From Gnetum montanum (taxonomy: Eukaryota; Streptophyta; Gnetopsida; Gnetales; Gnetaceae), in assembly GCA_015680685.1 (NCBI GenBank), contig MNCI01004050.1, positions 241,632 to 305,631 on the forward strand: a DNA stretch of 64,000 nt, written 5' to 3'. Positions 22,111 to 35,667 of the stretch are shown here, one piece after another. The translations under genes were made by a program, and so were the position numbers. Numbering within the stretch: position 1 is the first letter of the stretch; every line of letters begins with the position of its first letter. Under the pieces are notes generated by a model. The model made no database searches, was not told where the DNA came from, and worked only from the letters and a program-made list of their open reading frames with translations.

Positions 22111-23756
22111 CATGGCATAGTGGAGAATTGTGCCTCTCTCTCTCTCTCTCTCAATTTGCTTGTGTAAGCAAGGTGTTTGAGGTTTTGTTGATCTCAAGGA
22201 TTTTTTGTGAAGATATTCTAGTAGAAAATTTTTTGGTTAAGAATAATTTCAAGATGGAAAATACTAGATTATAAAGGATTTTGAAGTTTTTAATTTTATT
22301 TTAACTAATGATAAATATGAATCTCTCTCAAAAGATATTACTTCTCAATATATCTTTCTACAAATTATTAGATTTATTCATTGAAAAAAGGATTTTACAC
22401 TAGTAATTTAGACTATTATTGAAAATTATGCAATTAGTATTTTTCATGCCTGCTAATTTTTGAGTCATTTTCATTTTTTTAATCAACTTTGCAATAAATA
22501 ATAATTTTGCAATTAATCACACATATGTAACAAATAAATTTTTTAGAAAAACTTGTGTTGTCAATTTATTAATAAAATTGGCTAAAATTAGTTGATTTAT
22601 TGGTAAATTCTATTCTATTTGCATGTAAATTTTCAGACACTACATCCATGAATATGAAAAGTCCAAAAACATTTGGAAACTCTTTTGATTTTGTAGAAAA
22701 AACTCACAAAAAATGGTGGTCATATGATAAAAATCAAATACAAATCCTAAATGGTTGGATTGCCATTACCATTTTGTGAATGATTTTCTCTTTTAAATTA
22801 CAAGTTGTTGTTATTATTCATACAAGCTCTACTAGCATGAGCTTTTTCATTCCATGTAAGTTACTACAATCATTCATTTTAGCTTTTTTATTCCATATAA
22901 TCTATTGCTAAATTTTAAATCATAGTTGAAGTATTGTAGCTTGTTACTAGAGAATTCTAAAACCTAGTGGAATCTTGCTACAGTTTATAGGTGGTTCACA
23001 GTTCTTGAAGAGTCAAAAGTTTACTATTTACCCTTCTAAATTCAAGTTTAACAAATATGCACAATGTCTTATAAATATGTAAATGTATAAATTATTGTTA
23101 ACATGTTCACCAATATGATTATTTCCAATTGCAATTTCTACACCATGTTCATCTTTGCCAAACCTTTTTATCCCAAGAGTAGTAGAAGCAGAGAGTAGTG
23201 CTAAAAATGGGGAAAAACTTGGAGAGGAAATTGTAGAAAATTTACCTTATGCAAACATTATTACACTTAAGCATGATGTGGTTTTAATTTTAAGTTTGTA
23301 ACATCCACATGTCGTCATTGCTTTATTTAATCAAATTTGTGTAATGCGTTTTCAAGCAACACTTCATAGAAAAATTAAGGAACATTATCCTTTAATAGAT
23401 GACCCATGTTAGAGTAAAACCATATAGCCAAAAGTTTTCAGTCAAAAGAGGTGCAACAACAATTGTTACCACATGTATATTACTGTTTCTTATATTCCTT
23501 CTTTTTGCTTTCTTATTCATTGATTGGTATTAATGATTATAGAGGCTTTTTAATTTATTTGGATTTAATAGTAGCCATGTTAAATAAAGGAGTACTGATT
23601 GTAAATTTGTAATTAAATTTTTTCCTTTTAGATTCCATAAAAGTTGAAGTATTCTTTAAGAATTATTTCATTAATTTTGATTCTTTAATATTTACATAAT
23701 GTGCTATTTTTAATATTTTGTTAACATTTTTATGTATCTTCTTTTATTATAGTTAT
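22111..23756. other. AT-rich interval, (CT)n microsatellite, possible 5-prime part of the hAT element
   Basis: A (CT)n run at about 22,134-22,152. No coding frame. It precedes the hAT transposase relic and may hold its left end, but no terminal inverted repeat or 8-bp duplication could be found. Confidence 0.4.
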
Positions 23757-26700
23757 GGCATCAAATTCAAATTAAAAAAAGGATGTTATTTGGAAATAGT
23801 GATTAACAAGAGATTTGGATCCTAGAAAGGCTCAATGAAAATTCTGTCATTATGAGTTTTCTTTTACAATTACAAGAGCTAGACATCATTTAACACAAGT
23901 TACAAGCAATGATGTTGTTGCATGTACTATTGATCCAAATCAAGATCTAGAATATGATGAAGCAATAAAAAGTTACAAAGTAATTATAGATATGAGGAAG
24001 TCACTCCAACAGGTCATAAATTATATAAATTTTTAATTTTTAATTAAATTTAAAAATATTTTTATAACAATTATATAATCAAATTAAAATTATTTATATG
24101 TATTATGAATGTAGACTTGTCAAACAATGTATTCTCTAGATAAATCAAAAATTGGTTTGAGTCATTTTCTTAGTTTAGAATCGGAGGCAATGTTAATTTA
24201 TAAGTCAATTGGTGGTTCAAATTCTTGTTTTGATATGTCTACTTGTGTTGTACAATCTGCTTATACTATTGCCACCACTTCTTTGTCCAATCTCAAGGGC
24301 AAAGGAACTAAGAAAATTTACTCTCTTGCTACTAAAAATATTGTTTCAAAGCAATAGGCATTTCCTAGTATGCTTTTTAATAAAGAAATACATGATCTGG
24401 ATATAAAATTTCTAGTAATTTTTTCGTATAAGCACATGCTGTCTCTTAATTATTTTAATAATCCTGATCTGCAGAAATTAATTGACTTAATTTTTACATG
24501 AGAAAAGGAGTTAAAAGCTTGATCTTATTATGAGGTATAATAATTTATTATTGAAATTTTATGGTAATACTTGTATATTTTGTTTACTGATAATTAATTG
24601 ATTCAATACTTCTACATTACATTTTGTGTAAAATATAATATTTATAAATTATAATTTTAGGTACTACGCAACTCGATGCTTGATGTTGTGCATTAAAATA
24701 TATATCAACTAATGGCAAAGCACAAAAATTCTTTGATAGATTATGAATGCTTCCTAATGTTAGATGGGTGGGTAGACCATTATGGTTGATCCTTCATCAA
24801 TATTCTTATTAGTTTGCACAAGGAGTTAGGTTTCTTAAATCCATTGATGCATTAGGTAAGGTAAAAGATGCATCTTTTATAGTTTCAATATTTGAGCAGT
24901 AGTTGATTAGATTGACCCACACCATGTAGTTCAAGTATATACCTTTATCAAAATTTTAAAACCTCAAATTTATGTTATAACTGAGTATATATTAATATAT
25001 TTTTTTACTCTTATTCTTTTATTATAATAATATCATCTTACTATTCTTTCTTTAAATTTATGTATATAGATTGTCATAGATAATGCATTAGCATAGTGCT
25101 ACTAGGGCCACAAGTCAATAAAAGTGCTACTAGATTTAGTGGTCTCCTTGTGTTGCACAATGTCTAGATTTGTTATTAGATGATAATGGTAAGCTACAAT
25201 GGATAGCAAATGTAAGAATCAAAATAAAGCCATTACATAATAGTTTAACATATATATGTGTGTGTGTGTATGTTAATTATTTAAATATCTAATGCTTTTT
25301 CATATCGCAGACTATAAAGAAAGTACAATATATTTGCAAGTTTATTTATGCTCATGATTTATCACATGCCATATTACGAAATACAAGTGAGAATAAAGAA
25401 GTAGCATGACCTAGGGTGACTAGGTTTGCAACCAATTTTCTTATACTTCAATGTTTTTTTGGAGCATAAGAGAGCTCATACGAGCATGTTTACTTGTACT
25501 CAATGAATGTCTAAAAGTTAGACATGTTTACATACATCTCCAAAGGGGGAATATTGTAAACATGTAATTTTTGATGATTATGATCTTGAGCATGGAAATA
25601 GCATTTAATACTTTTGGTTTTTAGTTAATGTGATAGTAAAGGTATGAATTTTAATTTTAATTTTAATACAAATGTATAAAATTGTAGGTTTATTATTAGA
25701 TGTATAAAATTTGAATTTATCATTTCTAACTTTTTTTATAAATTTATATAGATCGTGGATCCTATATTGAGGTTACTTTGTCTTGTTAATTTAACAAAAG
25801 CCTATAGATCATGGATATATCTTGGAAAGCATGTAAAGTATTTATTCTTATATCAAAAAGGTCATAGAGACTACAGGATGCCTAGTTCCACATCAAATTA
25901 AGAAAACTAAATCTCTTATTGTAAAAAGATGGGATCATATTGCTAGTGCTGATTTATATGCTGGAGCTCACATTTTAAATCCTAAGTATGGTTTTGAAAA
26001 GTATACACAAATACAAACTGATGAAGATTTAAGAACATCGTTATCAAAGGTAAATTACATTTTTAAAGATTTATAAAATAATTTTAATTATATTTTTTTA
26101 ATTTATTAAACTAATTAATTTATAACTTTATGATAACTTGTGTTTACTTTAATTTGCACTAGGTTGTGCATAAAATATTCAATGATGGATCACAACAAAA
26201 AATTAGGCATAACATTGTTAAAGAGATTGTTTAGGATAAGAGATTTGGACCTAGCATTTTTATAGTTGTTGGTGAGAGCTTTCGAATGGAGGCTAAGAAA
26301 GCTACTGAAAATACTAGACTTGGTAAATCAATAAATTCAATAAAATAGAATTTAATTTTTTTGGAAAATTTAATAGTAAATCTTATAAAAGTATTGAATA
26401 TTTTGTAGATTTATGACGGAAATGTTATCGAATTTTGATGCCAAATCTTAAGAAGCTTTCTTGTCGAATCTGAACACAACCATGTGGTTCATCAAGTAAT
26501 ACATTGTTAATTAATAGTCTCTTCCATTTTAAGGAAATAAAATTATTAAATTTATTTTTAAAATATAATAAAAAATATATAATTGCAAGATGTGAACATA
26601 ATTAGAGTGTGTTTAAACACATTCACTTTAAGAAGCACAATAGACTAGCTCATTTGAGATTGAATAAGCTAGTCCAAATATATTTTAATAGAAAGTTATA

Positions 26701-27318
26701 CTTTAATGAAGAGAGAATAAATGGATTAGTCATAAATTTGGACTTAAAGAATAGTAGTACAGATAATCCTCTTGTAGATTGGTTGCTTGATGAACCATAT
26801 AATGCTTCACTAATACATATAGAAGAAGTTCCAGTGCAAGTTTCTTGAACTCATTATGTGTATCCTAATGTAGAATTTAAGGATCCAAATAATGTGACGT
26901 TGGATGACATTTTTCTACATCAAGAGTAGCATCCTATACCTATATTAGAACTAGATAGTCCTACCATAAGTACAATTGAAGGGTTTAATAATAGAAGCTT
27001 AGCTATGAATGTTATAGAATATGAACATGAAGAACAACCACTAATTATCAAACAAAGAAATAGAATATGATCTATTACTCAGTTAGCATCGTAGTTAGAG
27101 GAAGTTGATAAGGAAGACTATCAATATGAAGATGATGACTTTTTTTATGTGTACTCAAGTTGATTTTGATTTTGAAAAATCATTAACTAAGGAGATAGAT
27201 TATTTTAAAGAGTGTACTAATAGCTAGCAAATTGATGATTTACATGGATCTTCTATAGCTCCAACTTTGAAGAGAGGATGTCCAAAGAAGAAAATAAAAC
27301 CTTGTAGGCTTTCTTCAT
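23757..27318 (+). pseudogene. hAT-family transposase relic with BED-type zinc finger
   Basis: A cut-and-paste DNA transposase, dead. In order: a BED-finger region from 23,757 (TRDLDPRKAQ, then TRARHHLTQVTSNDVVACT); 24,400-24,530 KHMLSLNYFNNPDLQKLID, the region before the catalytic core; 24,760-24,870 MLDGWVDHYG..SFINILIS, the hAT block normally SDGWTD..; 25,075 IVIDNALA, normally VVTDNAS; 25,310-25,460 YICKFIYAHDLSHAILRNTS; and 26,609-26,848 the C-terminal dimerisation region, VFKHIHFKKHNRLAHLRLNK with QIYFNRKL. A basic GCPKKKIKP lies at about 27,280. Many stops, with intron-like AT-rich gaps between blocks. Order and motifs make the family call secure; boundaries are not. Confidence 0.78.
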
Positions 27319-27655
27319 GATCTTGTTATTTAGATTTAGATATGTTTTAGTATTTCAAGACTTTTTATAACACTAAAAATAAGGATTCAGTATCATAAGG
27401 TTTTCCCCTTATTTGCTTTACAAGTTATGTATAAGAGTTAATTTCAACTTGAAACTATGTTTTAAAACATTTTAATCATTCTACTATTCATGAAAAGAGA
27501 AATGAATGATCTTTAAAGAAATATTTTCATGGTATTTTAATAATTTTTAAGATTTATTTTGATTTGATATTTGATTCTTATTGTTTTTGAATTTGATTTT
27601 TTCAATCCCGTTTCTTTAATGCATCCATTATTTTTTAGTTCAATCATATTTTTCA
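27319..27655. other. AT-rich, nothing recognised
   Basis: Spacer between the hAT relic and the LINE fragment; may include the right end of the hAT element. Confidence 0.4.
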
Positions 27656-28426
27656 AACTATGTTTCTGCTACTCATGAAGTTAATAAAGGAGGTGTTGCT
27701 ACTTTAGTTAATAAAAATTAAACTAGAAAAGTTTTGAATTTTGGCTCTAATAACTTTTAGAGAGTAATTGAATTATTTGTCATAGTGAAAATGAACATTG
27801 GAATCTATAATATTTATAATCCTAATAATTTGAAAGATTGATCTAAGGTTTGGAATATCTTCTATTGCTACTTAAGTTTCTTATATTATTAGAGGTAATT
27901 TTAATATGGTTGAAAATTATTTTAATAAACTTGGTGATCTTCCTCCTAAGATGTCTTAAGAAAAAGAAGATTGGTATAATTTTAAAGAAAAATATTTTTC
28001 TTCTAATGTTAGCTCTTTATTCCCATGTCATTCAAATAAAAGGAATTATACTTGGTGTAATTATGAGTAAGGAAATGATAAAATTTATCATCAATTTGAT
28101 AGATTTTACTTTTCTAATGTTTCTTTTTAGAAGGCTACAAGTAATGTACAAGTGCATATAGATGCTACTTTGTCAAACTATTTTCCTATTAGTATTTCTC
28201 TTTCTAGGATTAATTCTTTCTCTTTTTGAGAATGCCAATATGTTCATAAGACCTTGTGAAAAAAAGACTTTAAAGTCTTTATGGAATGCAAAAAAATAAA
28301 AATAAAAATCCTACTAGTAATATTGGTTGGATAGATTGGTGGTAATGAACTACTTGTAGAGTTAGAAATTAAGTTAGATGGTTTGAAAAGCAATTTGATA
28401 GGTAAAATCATTAAGTTAAAAATGAG
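27656..28426 (+). pseudogene. L1-type LINE fragment, endonuclease domain (left part)
   Basis: Decayed apurinic-type endonuclease: VNKGGVATLVNKN, IGIYNIYNP, GNFNMVENYFNKLGDLPP (normally GDFN), then RNYTWCNYE and KIYHQFDRFYFSNVSF (normally R.DRFY.S). Several stops. The sequence is cut by element B and resumes at 39,820, where the next frame fits the linker before the RT. Confidence 0.75.
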
Positions 28427-29307
28427 TGATGAGCGGTGGAGCAATCCAACACTCAACCATACAAGGTATGAGCATTCATGTGTAGCTTAATCCTAATCCA
28501 TAGATTGATAATGTTGATATGCTAGTAATTGAGTTAAGTTTGAGATCATTGTCTTTCCACATGGATCTAGTGAAGTACAAGTGTATGGTTTAGCTCATCA
28601 TGAGGCATATGATAGTTGATGTTGTTAGGCCCATTTTACTCCTAGCCATTAACATAATTGAGAATGAAATTTAATCTAAGTCTAAGTAGATGCAAGTAAG
28701 TAAGTCTACTCTAGCCTAAGGTGATGAGTATCTGGTCTTGATTTTCCATACATACCTTGGACTTTTTGTAACCATTAATGGCTAACAAGTGTTATGCTAT
28801 TGAGAATACCAAAAAATAATACTACTAGGCTTACTAAACAATTACACTTAAGTGCTCAAAATCAGTCGTACTCATTCTGCTTACTATTGACAAGTAAAAG
28901 TAAAGTACTTTGGAAATTAAAGTGTTATGTTAAGAAAGTAGTAAACATTATGCTAAGTGAAATAGTAAACTAGGAGAATGTTGCAATGGTGAGAAATAAC
29001 TTGATCTTTATTTCCATGCATAATTTGTGTCCAAGTACAAGCCACTCAAACAAAGATTCCATTCACTATGTTACAGCATACTATGGGCATTCACACTTCT
29101 AATCACTAAGTCTAAATTTGAGAAATGAAATTGCAAGAGTCTAGTTACTATTAGAATGAAATGTTAGCAGATTGTGCATCCAAGTGTCATATTTATAGGG
29201 CTACATACATCTTGAGACATTGTATCAATGATGACATATCGAGGGAACCGAAATCAAATCAACATCATTGATACGATGTCAAATTAACCAAAAATTTAAC
29301 TTCTTCA
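28427..29307 (-). repeat. Element B 3-prime LTR
   Basis: 881 bp; paired with 38,917-39,819. Compact U3 with repeated ATCAATGATG/CATTGAT motifs before a short TATA region, AATAAAGATCAAG, and the U5 GTGTAATTGTT landmark shared in diverged form with the other families. Confidence 0.9.
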
Positions 29308-32300
29308 TACCCCAACGACTAATTGGAAACTCGTCATCAAGTTAAAAAAAATGAGGATAGAGTTCCTTATAAAATTGGGAGGTAGATTTAACTATACATA
29401 ACTATCTTGACTATTTACATAACACTAAATGCTGCAGTGATGTTTTACAAAATTTTGACATAGTTGTATGACAAAACAAGATAAAAAGCTAAAGAAGCTC
29501 TGTGTAGCCTTAAGTTCTTGGTGGTGGTGGCTCCTCCATTGGCTGCTTCCCTTTATCGATTACATAACCCGAAAACCTAAATTAGTATCGATTTCGTAGC
29601 ACCTGAAGTTTTTCTTCTTCCATTATAGGGTCATGTACTATCCATGTCTATTTTGCAATATGTGATGGGGTTGCTACATCCCATGGACATGGTAGTTGCA
29701 GGAACATTTGATTAGCTTTTACGTACCACGTTGCAAACTGCTTTCATTTCTCTTCAAATGCTCTGGCCTTTTTTCATAATTCTTGATAATCAAACATTCT
29801 TCTAGCTAGGTTAGTTACAACATCTTTTTGGTCCTAGCCTTTACTACTTGAAGTTCTGAAGTTTCCATACACAACTTCTATAAAGCATCTTTTCGATTGG
29901 TAAATTCTTTCTCATATAGGGCATATAGCATTGCTACCTATTGCTCTAATTCATTCCTGGGCCTACCTACTATTAACATGGCTAACTTCGCATAACAAAG
30001 GTTAGCTAACCCCATGTACTCTATGAGGTCCTTAATCTATAGGTCTTTATTCTTTGTTTTCACTTAGTGGACATGGGCAAAGACTATCTAGAATGGATTT
30101 CCAATCATGATTTCGTGCTGAAATGGAGTTGATCTTAGCTTTTTCCATATGGATTTCCTTCTTGTTTATCTACTTATACATGTTTACTTGATCATAGAAA
30201 TGTTCTTTGAGCCTTTCTTACTTCTTGGACTCATTTTGCCACATGCTTATTTTAATTGAAAATATTTGTCTTATTGTGCATACCTCCTCCATTGAGAGGG
30301 TTCTATTCTGTCATGCTAGGTAACTCATGTCTTGGTTGATCCTCACTAGTTCTCTTAACTGAAGGATGCTTTCTTGAAGAACATTTTTTTGTTTCTCCAC
30401 ATTAGTCAATTGAGCATTATCTATAGCCAACTATTTGTTCTCTTCTTACACGACAGTGAGTACTTTGGCATGTGCCCTGAGGCATCCCACATTACCTTGT
30501 CCTTCTCATGTTCCATCTTCATGTTGTGTTCACTAAGATGATTTAGGTGTTTGATTCTAAATTGATCCATTTGGTCAGGTACAATAAATTGAGTGGAATC
30601 TCTCTTTTTTGCCCTTAGGGTTGCAGGCTCTTTTTGTAGTTTGCTAACTTCATTATCGACATGTATGCCTTGGTTTCTACCATGATCAACTTTCCTTTGA
30701 TGGCTATGAGATTAGATTGAACTATAGTGACATCATGAGGAATGTCAAAAGGATTCTACATGACCTGTCATATTTGTAGTAGTCTACCAAGTACATCGTC
30801 ATGTTCAGTAGGAATCATTGAGGTACCATCTAACATTTGAGCATCTTTAGCTCTAGAAAGATCAGTTGGTGTCCCAATAGGAACATGAAATGATATTTAG
30901 ATGTGATCTATGATCACTTTTGTAGCTCCCACTACATCTTGATGTTGCATAACCATGATCATGGCTCCTTCTCTAGTCTCTAGCATCACTTGGAACAATG
31001 CAGTGCTCCTAGAAATCTATTGTGATCATTCTCATCCTCCTATTTGAAATGAGATTTGGTCATTGGAAAGACCTATTAAGATTGTTGGCATGACTGCATC
31101 ATCAATTAATTTATTGAGGTTGGCTCCATCATGTGTTTCTTAGTTGATAGTCTCTGCAATTTGCTGTAGATGACTCATTGATGGCCTATAGTCTTGCGAT
31201 GGCAATGATGGAACTTGTTGTTGTTTGATGGGATGATATCGCATGGGCCGCTATATCACATATGCGATATCGTAGTCCGCCGCCATTTCTATATATAAGA
31301 AGTGGCTCTCCCTTGTTTCTCCATCTAGATCTAGACCCTTAGCAAAACTTTGGTAGTTTTACCTCTCCAGAGATAGAATAATTTCCATGTGCCCGTAGTA
31401 GAAGCTCCAAAGTGAACGGATCTTTATTTGAGCAAATATTGTACTTGAGCACAAGTTTTTGTACAACAATAAAGACGAACTATTGGATAAACCTTGCAGT
31501 GCATGGAATAGGCTAAATAGGAATTTAATTATTGTTATTTATTGTTCATTGTTTAAATGCTTTATTAATTAATTAATCTCTCTCAACCCTTCTCTCCTAG
31601 TTAAGTGCATTCAGTACGACCACTTCAAGCATGTGCGTTACACTTGGTAATCCCAACAACGAATAGCATTTGGTAATCCTAGAAGGTTGCATCGGCTCAG
31701 GGTGTGAACGGCAAGTGGGAATGGATACTGATGCGAGGCATTAGAACTTAGCTAGTTAAAGTTAGTTACTTAGTCTCTTCACCCTTTCCCTCATTAGCAT
31801 AGGCGATAAAATAGAAAAGATATAAAAATCACATACCTCAGACTGACTTAACCATACAACCATGAAAAATACAAGTAAGTCTGGGAAGACAACGAACGAT
31901 TAACCTTAAGTGTTCCATAAGGCGTATAGGCACTTAGTCTATGGAGCTCGATCGGATCGTGCGTGTAACGCTCATATTCATATGGTTGAGTGTAGGGGTA
32001 CCTCACCACTCATCATTGTTGTTCTTGTTATTATTACTATTACTATTGTTGTTCTTGCTATTGTTGCTACTAATTAGTTGGCTGTTGGGTACTAGGTCCT
32101 ACTTGCTACTGCTGAATAGTAGTTTGGATGGTGTTAGTAGGAATTAAGCCTGTTGTTCCCCTAGTACCTACCTATTTCTCCACATGATCTTTCTTTAGCA
32201 GCACTCGCTTTGACATCTTAGCATAGGAGGCATTTTGTGCTTTCCTCAGAACATCATTAGTGTAGCCCAAGATGCTTGCCTATTTGCATAATTTCTTGAT

Positions 32301-33118
32301 AAGGTAGGGGAATGGAAGTGTAGGTTTCCTTGCCTTCTTCTCTTCAAATCATTGCTGGATTTATAAGAAGTATTGATGGATGATGTTGGCATTGAATTTC
32401 CCCATCAAAATGGCACTTCCCCTAGCTGCATATGTGGATATTCTATTCAATCTCTTTGTAGGGAATAGGTGATAGGTGCCAATATTGAAATAAATATTCT
32501 CTTTAGCATTCAACTCACTATATTCTTTGCCCTCCTTGCCATAGGCTCTGTGTAGCCACAATCTCTTGGTATCAGTGTCAGACCTTGTTGATAATTGTGT
32601 AACATTAACCCCTTCATTGGGCATATTTAGAGCTTTGGCTATTGTCTCAAATGAGAAGGATACTGAGACTACCTTGATCTTCACTATACCTTTTGGTTGT
32701 TTATTTTTCCAAAATTGGAGTGTCTCTCTTAAGTACTAATCTCCACTTGTTGTCAAGGTGGACCACAAGGGAGACGATTGGAGTTGGGTCTTGATAGCAT
32801 CTGAGGCAAACTCCATGAATGGACCAAATTAAGTTCTACAATTATTATGGACATGATGGACTTCTCTTGAATGGCTTGGAGGCATTCATGTGACTACATA
32901 AGTTTTTGTCCATCTTCTAGGACTTGTGGTGCCTCAACCTCCACTTGGGTAGATTGCTCGGTAGTCGGTGTCTACTGGTGAATGCTAAAGCATTGAGCCT
33001 CCTACTTCGCATGTTCTATCAATGGAGTTTGTTTGCTAGTGTAGCCTCTCCCTTGGCCTCTTGATCTTCTAATTCCCTATTGTGAGGGTCCTCCTTTCAG
33101 TATCCTTTTTGGTTCCAT
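29308..33118 (-). pseudogene. Element B extra 3-prime ORF (Transposase_32 / plant-transposon-protein-like, decayed)
   Basis: Sense strand of the element. The ATGGAACC at 33,118 directly follows GATTATAG, a splice-acceptor-like sequence. A G/R/Q-rich start (GGPSQ) is followed, with frame shifts, by a globular region around 32,361-32,850: VVSVSFSFETIAKALNMPNE, GKEYSELNAKE, YHLFPTKRLNRISTYAARGS and LMGKFNANIIHQ. The FS.ETI..LNMP, PT.R.N.IS..AA and L..K..N...I pattern resembles the putative plant transposon protein domain sometimes carried by plant gypsy elements; this is from memory. Interrupted by the solo LTR at 31,226-32,015. Farther on (29,900-30,450) charged helices suggest a coiled coil, and a short tail matches element A. 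Biochemical role unknown. Confidence 0.55.
31226..32015 (+). mobile_element. Solo LTR, family C, inside element B
   Basis: 790 bp, homologous to both LTRs of element C, ending ACCACTCATCA. Flanked by a perfect 5-bp duplication, TTGTT (31,221-31,225 and 32,016-32,020). No internal sequence, so the full element was lost by LTR-LTR recombination. U3 has three GATATC-type palindromes before CTATATATAAGAAG. Confidence 0.93.
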
Positions 33119-35667
33119 CTATAATCAATAAGGGTTAAATATCATTAAAATGTTCATAGCATTTCTAGAAATGTCTTTTCCTTACTCATTCCTTTTGTTA
33201 GATCAAGTACTCACTTTAGTATGATTGCAGAGTTAGAGAAAATTCCAAAAAGAAACCCCTTTAAATGTTATGTTCTTAGTCTTCCTAACCTCTCACTTAT
33301 TATCTTTTTGGCTCATAGTACCTTAGGATTGATTGGACTAATTCATTAGGAGAATTCATTAAATCCTTTTGACTTGAATACACTAGTTCTATAATGACAT
33401 TCCTTTATTTTTAGCTAACTTTCCCTTATACTATCTTTGAAAGTTTGACAATTTTCTAAAAATTTGGCTCAAATTTTACTTGATATTACCTCCCATGACT
33501 AAGATGAGCACTCTGGGATAAAATAGATTTGAAAGTCACAAAAATCAAAGTCGAAGGGCACAAGCTATATCTTGGGAAATTTAGGATATCAGAGCTCTAA
33601 AGAAGAAAATCAAAAACTCCTCTTGTTGCAAATGATGAAAATGAAATTTTTCTAACTCTTCACCACTATATATAGAATTTTGTTGCACAACATCAAATCA
33701 ATGATGTATGAGGGCCCCATACATTATATCAACAACATTGCTACAAGAATTTTCAATTTTCATGTTTAATTTTTGGGAGAAAAATGAGTCAAATGAAACA
33801 ATAGGAAGATAGTAAGCATTCTTAGAGGGTATTTGAGTAGATATGATGCTTTGGTTGTGAAAATAGTCATCTAAGGTTCATAACGAAGGAATCTTGGGAT
33901 ATGAAAGTTCATTATGTGTATATAGGATGGATGAGATGGGTAATGAATTCTTGGTGTTTGAATGGACTTATTGGATGTTAAGGGAAGTATTTATTGATAT
34001 TTATTATTTTTGTAAGGCACAAGATGATGTGGAATTATTAGCTAGGTATAAGATACAACAATTATACAAGTGGGTTCTCCCCAAAGCAGGCTCCAACCCT
34101 TAATGCCCTTGTATAACCACACCTAAAAGTGTTCTTAGGCACTTAAGGAGTTGAACATAATGCATAACTGTTTAGCAAAACACACATATTAGTGTCACCA
34201 GGTTGGGAAAATCATGCTATGTCATACAAAACCACAAGTTATAATTAAATATATAGTGAGGTGAGATGGATTATAGAAAGAATTACAAAGAATTGGGATG
34301 TGAGGTATCTTACCATAGGCATAATGAATTCTTGTGTTTTATTAGTGGTTAAAGTAATCATTAGTTATTTTTTCGAAGATTTAAACCAAGTCCAAAACAC
34401 ATCTAGTGACATCGCATTATTTAACCTTTCATATTCACAACCATAAGACTATCATCATTGCAAGGAGTATCATCACTTGATGTTTTATTCAAGGGATGAG
34501 TTTATTCATTGCACTTTTTATTATTTTTGAAATTTCTGAGAAGTTTCCTACCTTTAGGAATGGGTAATGTGTCTTTCTAGTGGAACCCCTAGAAATTTAT
34601 TTTGTGCATGTATTTTATTTTTAGTTGTCTCAACCTTACCATAGGACTACCTTCAGGCATGGCTAACATGTCTTTCTAGTGACATGGTAAGGTAGCACTT
34701 ATTGTACTCTTACTTCCATTTTTTGTTAAATCTACAAGGATATTATTACAACCTTAGTAACATGATAAAACATATAGTAATGATCCAAAAGATTTCATAA
34801 ATCCCCTTCATGTCACACCCTTTGCATTACCACTTGGTTCTTCACTTTTCAGTCCAAGCATAATGATCACAAGTTTATTCTTAGTTTTATTAGGAAAAGA
34901 ATATCATTATGGGTGGATGGATGTTGTGGTCTCACTATACAAATAATCAGTCCCTTATGACTTGATAACATAGAGAAATCTTCACCTTATTGGACTTCAT
35001 CTTGCCTTATTCTTGGTGTGTTTTATTGATGATCAAAAATATGTACAAAGAAAATGAAAAAAAAGTATAAAAATAATTGTAAAAGGTAGTAAGAATGGAA
35101 AAAGATGAAAAGAATGAAAAATGTTAAAATAATGAAAAATCATCAAAGAATTGGAAAAATTTAAAGAATCAAAAGATTATCAAAAAGTTGAAAAGTATAA
35201 AAGAATGGGAAAAATATGTTAAGAAATGTGAAAAGGTATAACAAAAAATTAGAAATCAAAAAGTATTGTAAAAAAAAATTGAAAAGAACTTATTAATTCT
35301 TGCATTAGGATAAAGCATCTCCCCCACAACTGAGTTCATGGGCAAGTGTTAGGAAAATGCACCCTAGATCTCCTAAATCATACACATGAGGTTTCTTACT
35401 TACCATCTTTAGTGATTTAGTTCTTTTATTATCATCCCATGTAATCTTGATGGTAATTTAGTTTTGATCATGTAAGTCCTTAGTTCCTCTTTCTATTGGT
35501 GTATGATTATGGTTTAATGTTTTTATTTGTAAGTTCTTAGTTGGGGTCATTTTCTTGAAAAAGGAGTTTATAAGTAAGTTAGATTGTTCCATGCATGTTT
35601 TGGATGGTTTCAGGTTCTTAGTTTGTGATCACTAGGTGTCTTATAATTTATTGGTCCATGCTTTTTC
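33119..35667 (-). other. Element B spacer between protease and extra ORF
   Basis: Largely non-coding. 34,120-35,300 matches the corresponding region of element A; a purine tract CAGTTGTGGGGGAGATGC lies at 35,315-35,332, like the one after integrase in element C. Low-complexity A-rich sequence with repeated AAAAGT/GAAAA motifs at 35,040-35,285. The plus-strand open frames here have no domain. Confidence 0.55.
34061..34117 (-). promoter_or_regulatory. Conserved hairpin, element B copy
   Basis: Element sense: arm GTTATACAAG, 37-base loop with GCTTTGGGGAGA, arm CTTGTATAAT; ten pairs including one terminal G-U. The loop differs from that of element C at about 3 of 37 positions. It lies 943 bases before the extra-ORF ATG. 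Confidence 0.75.
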
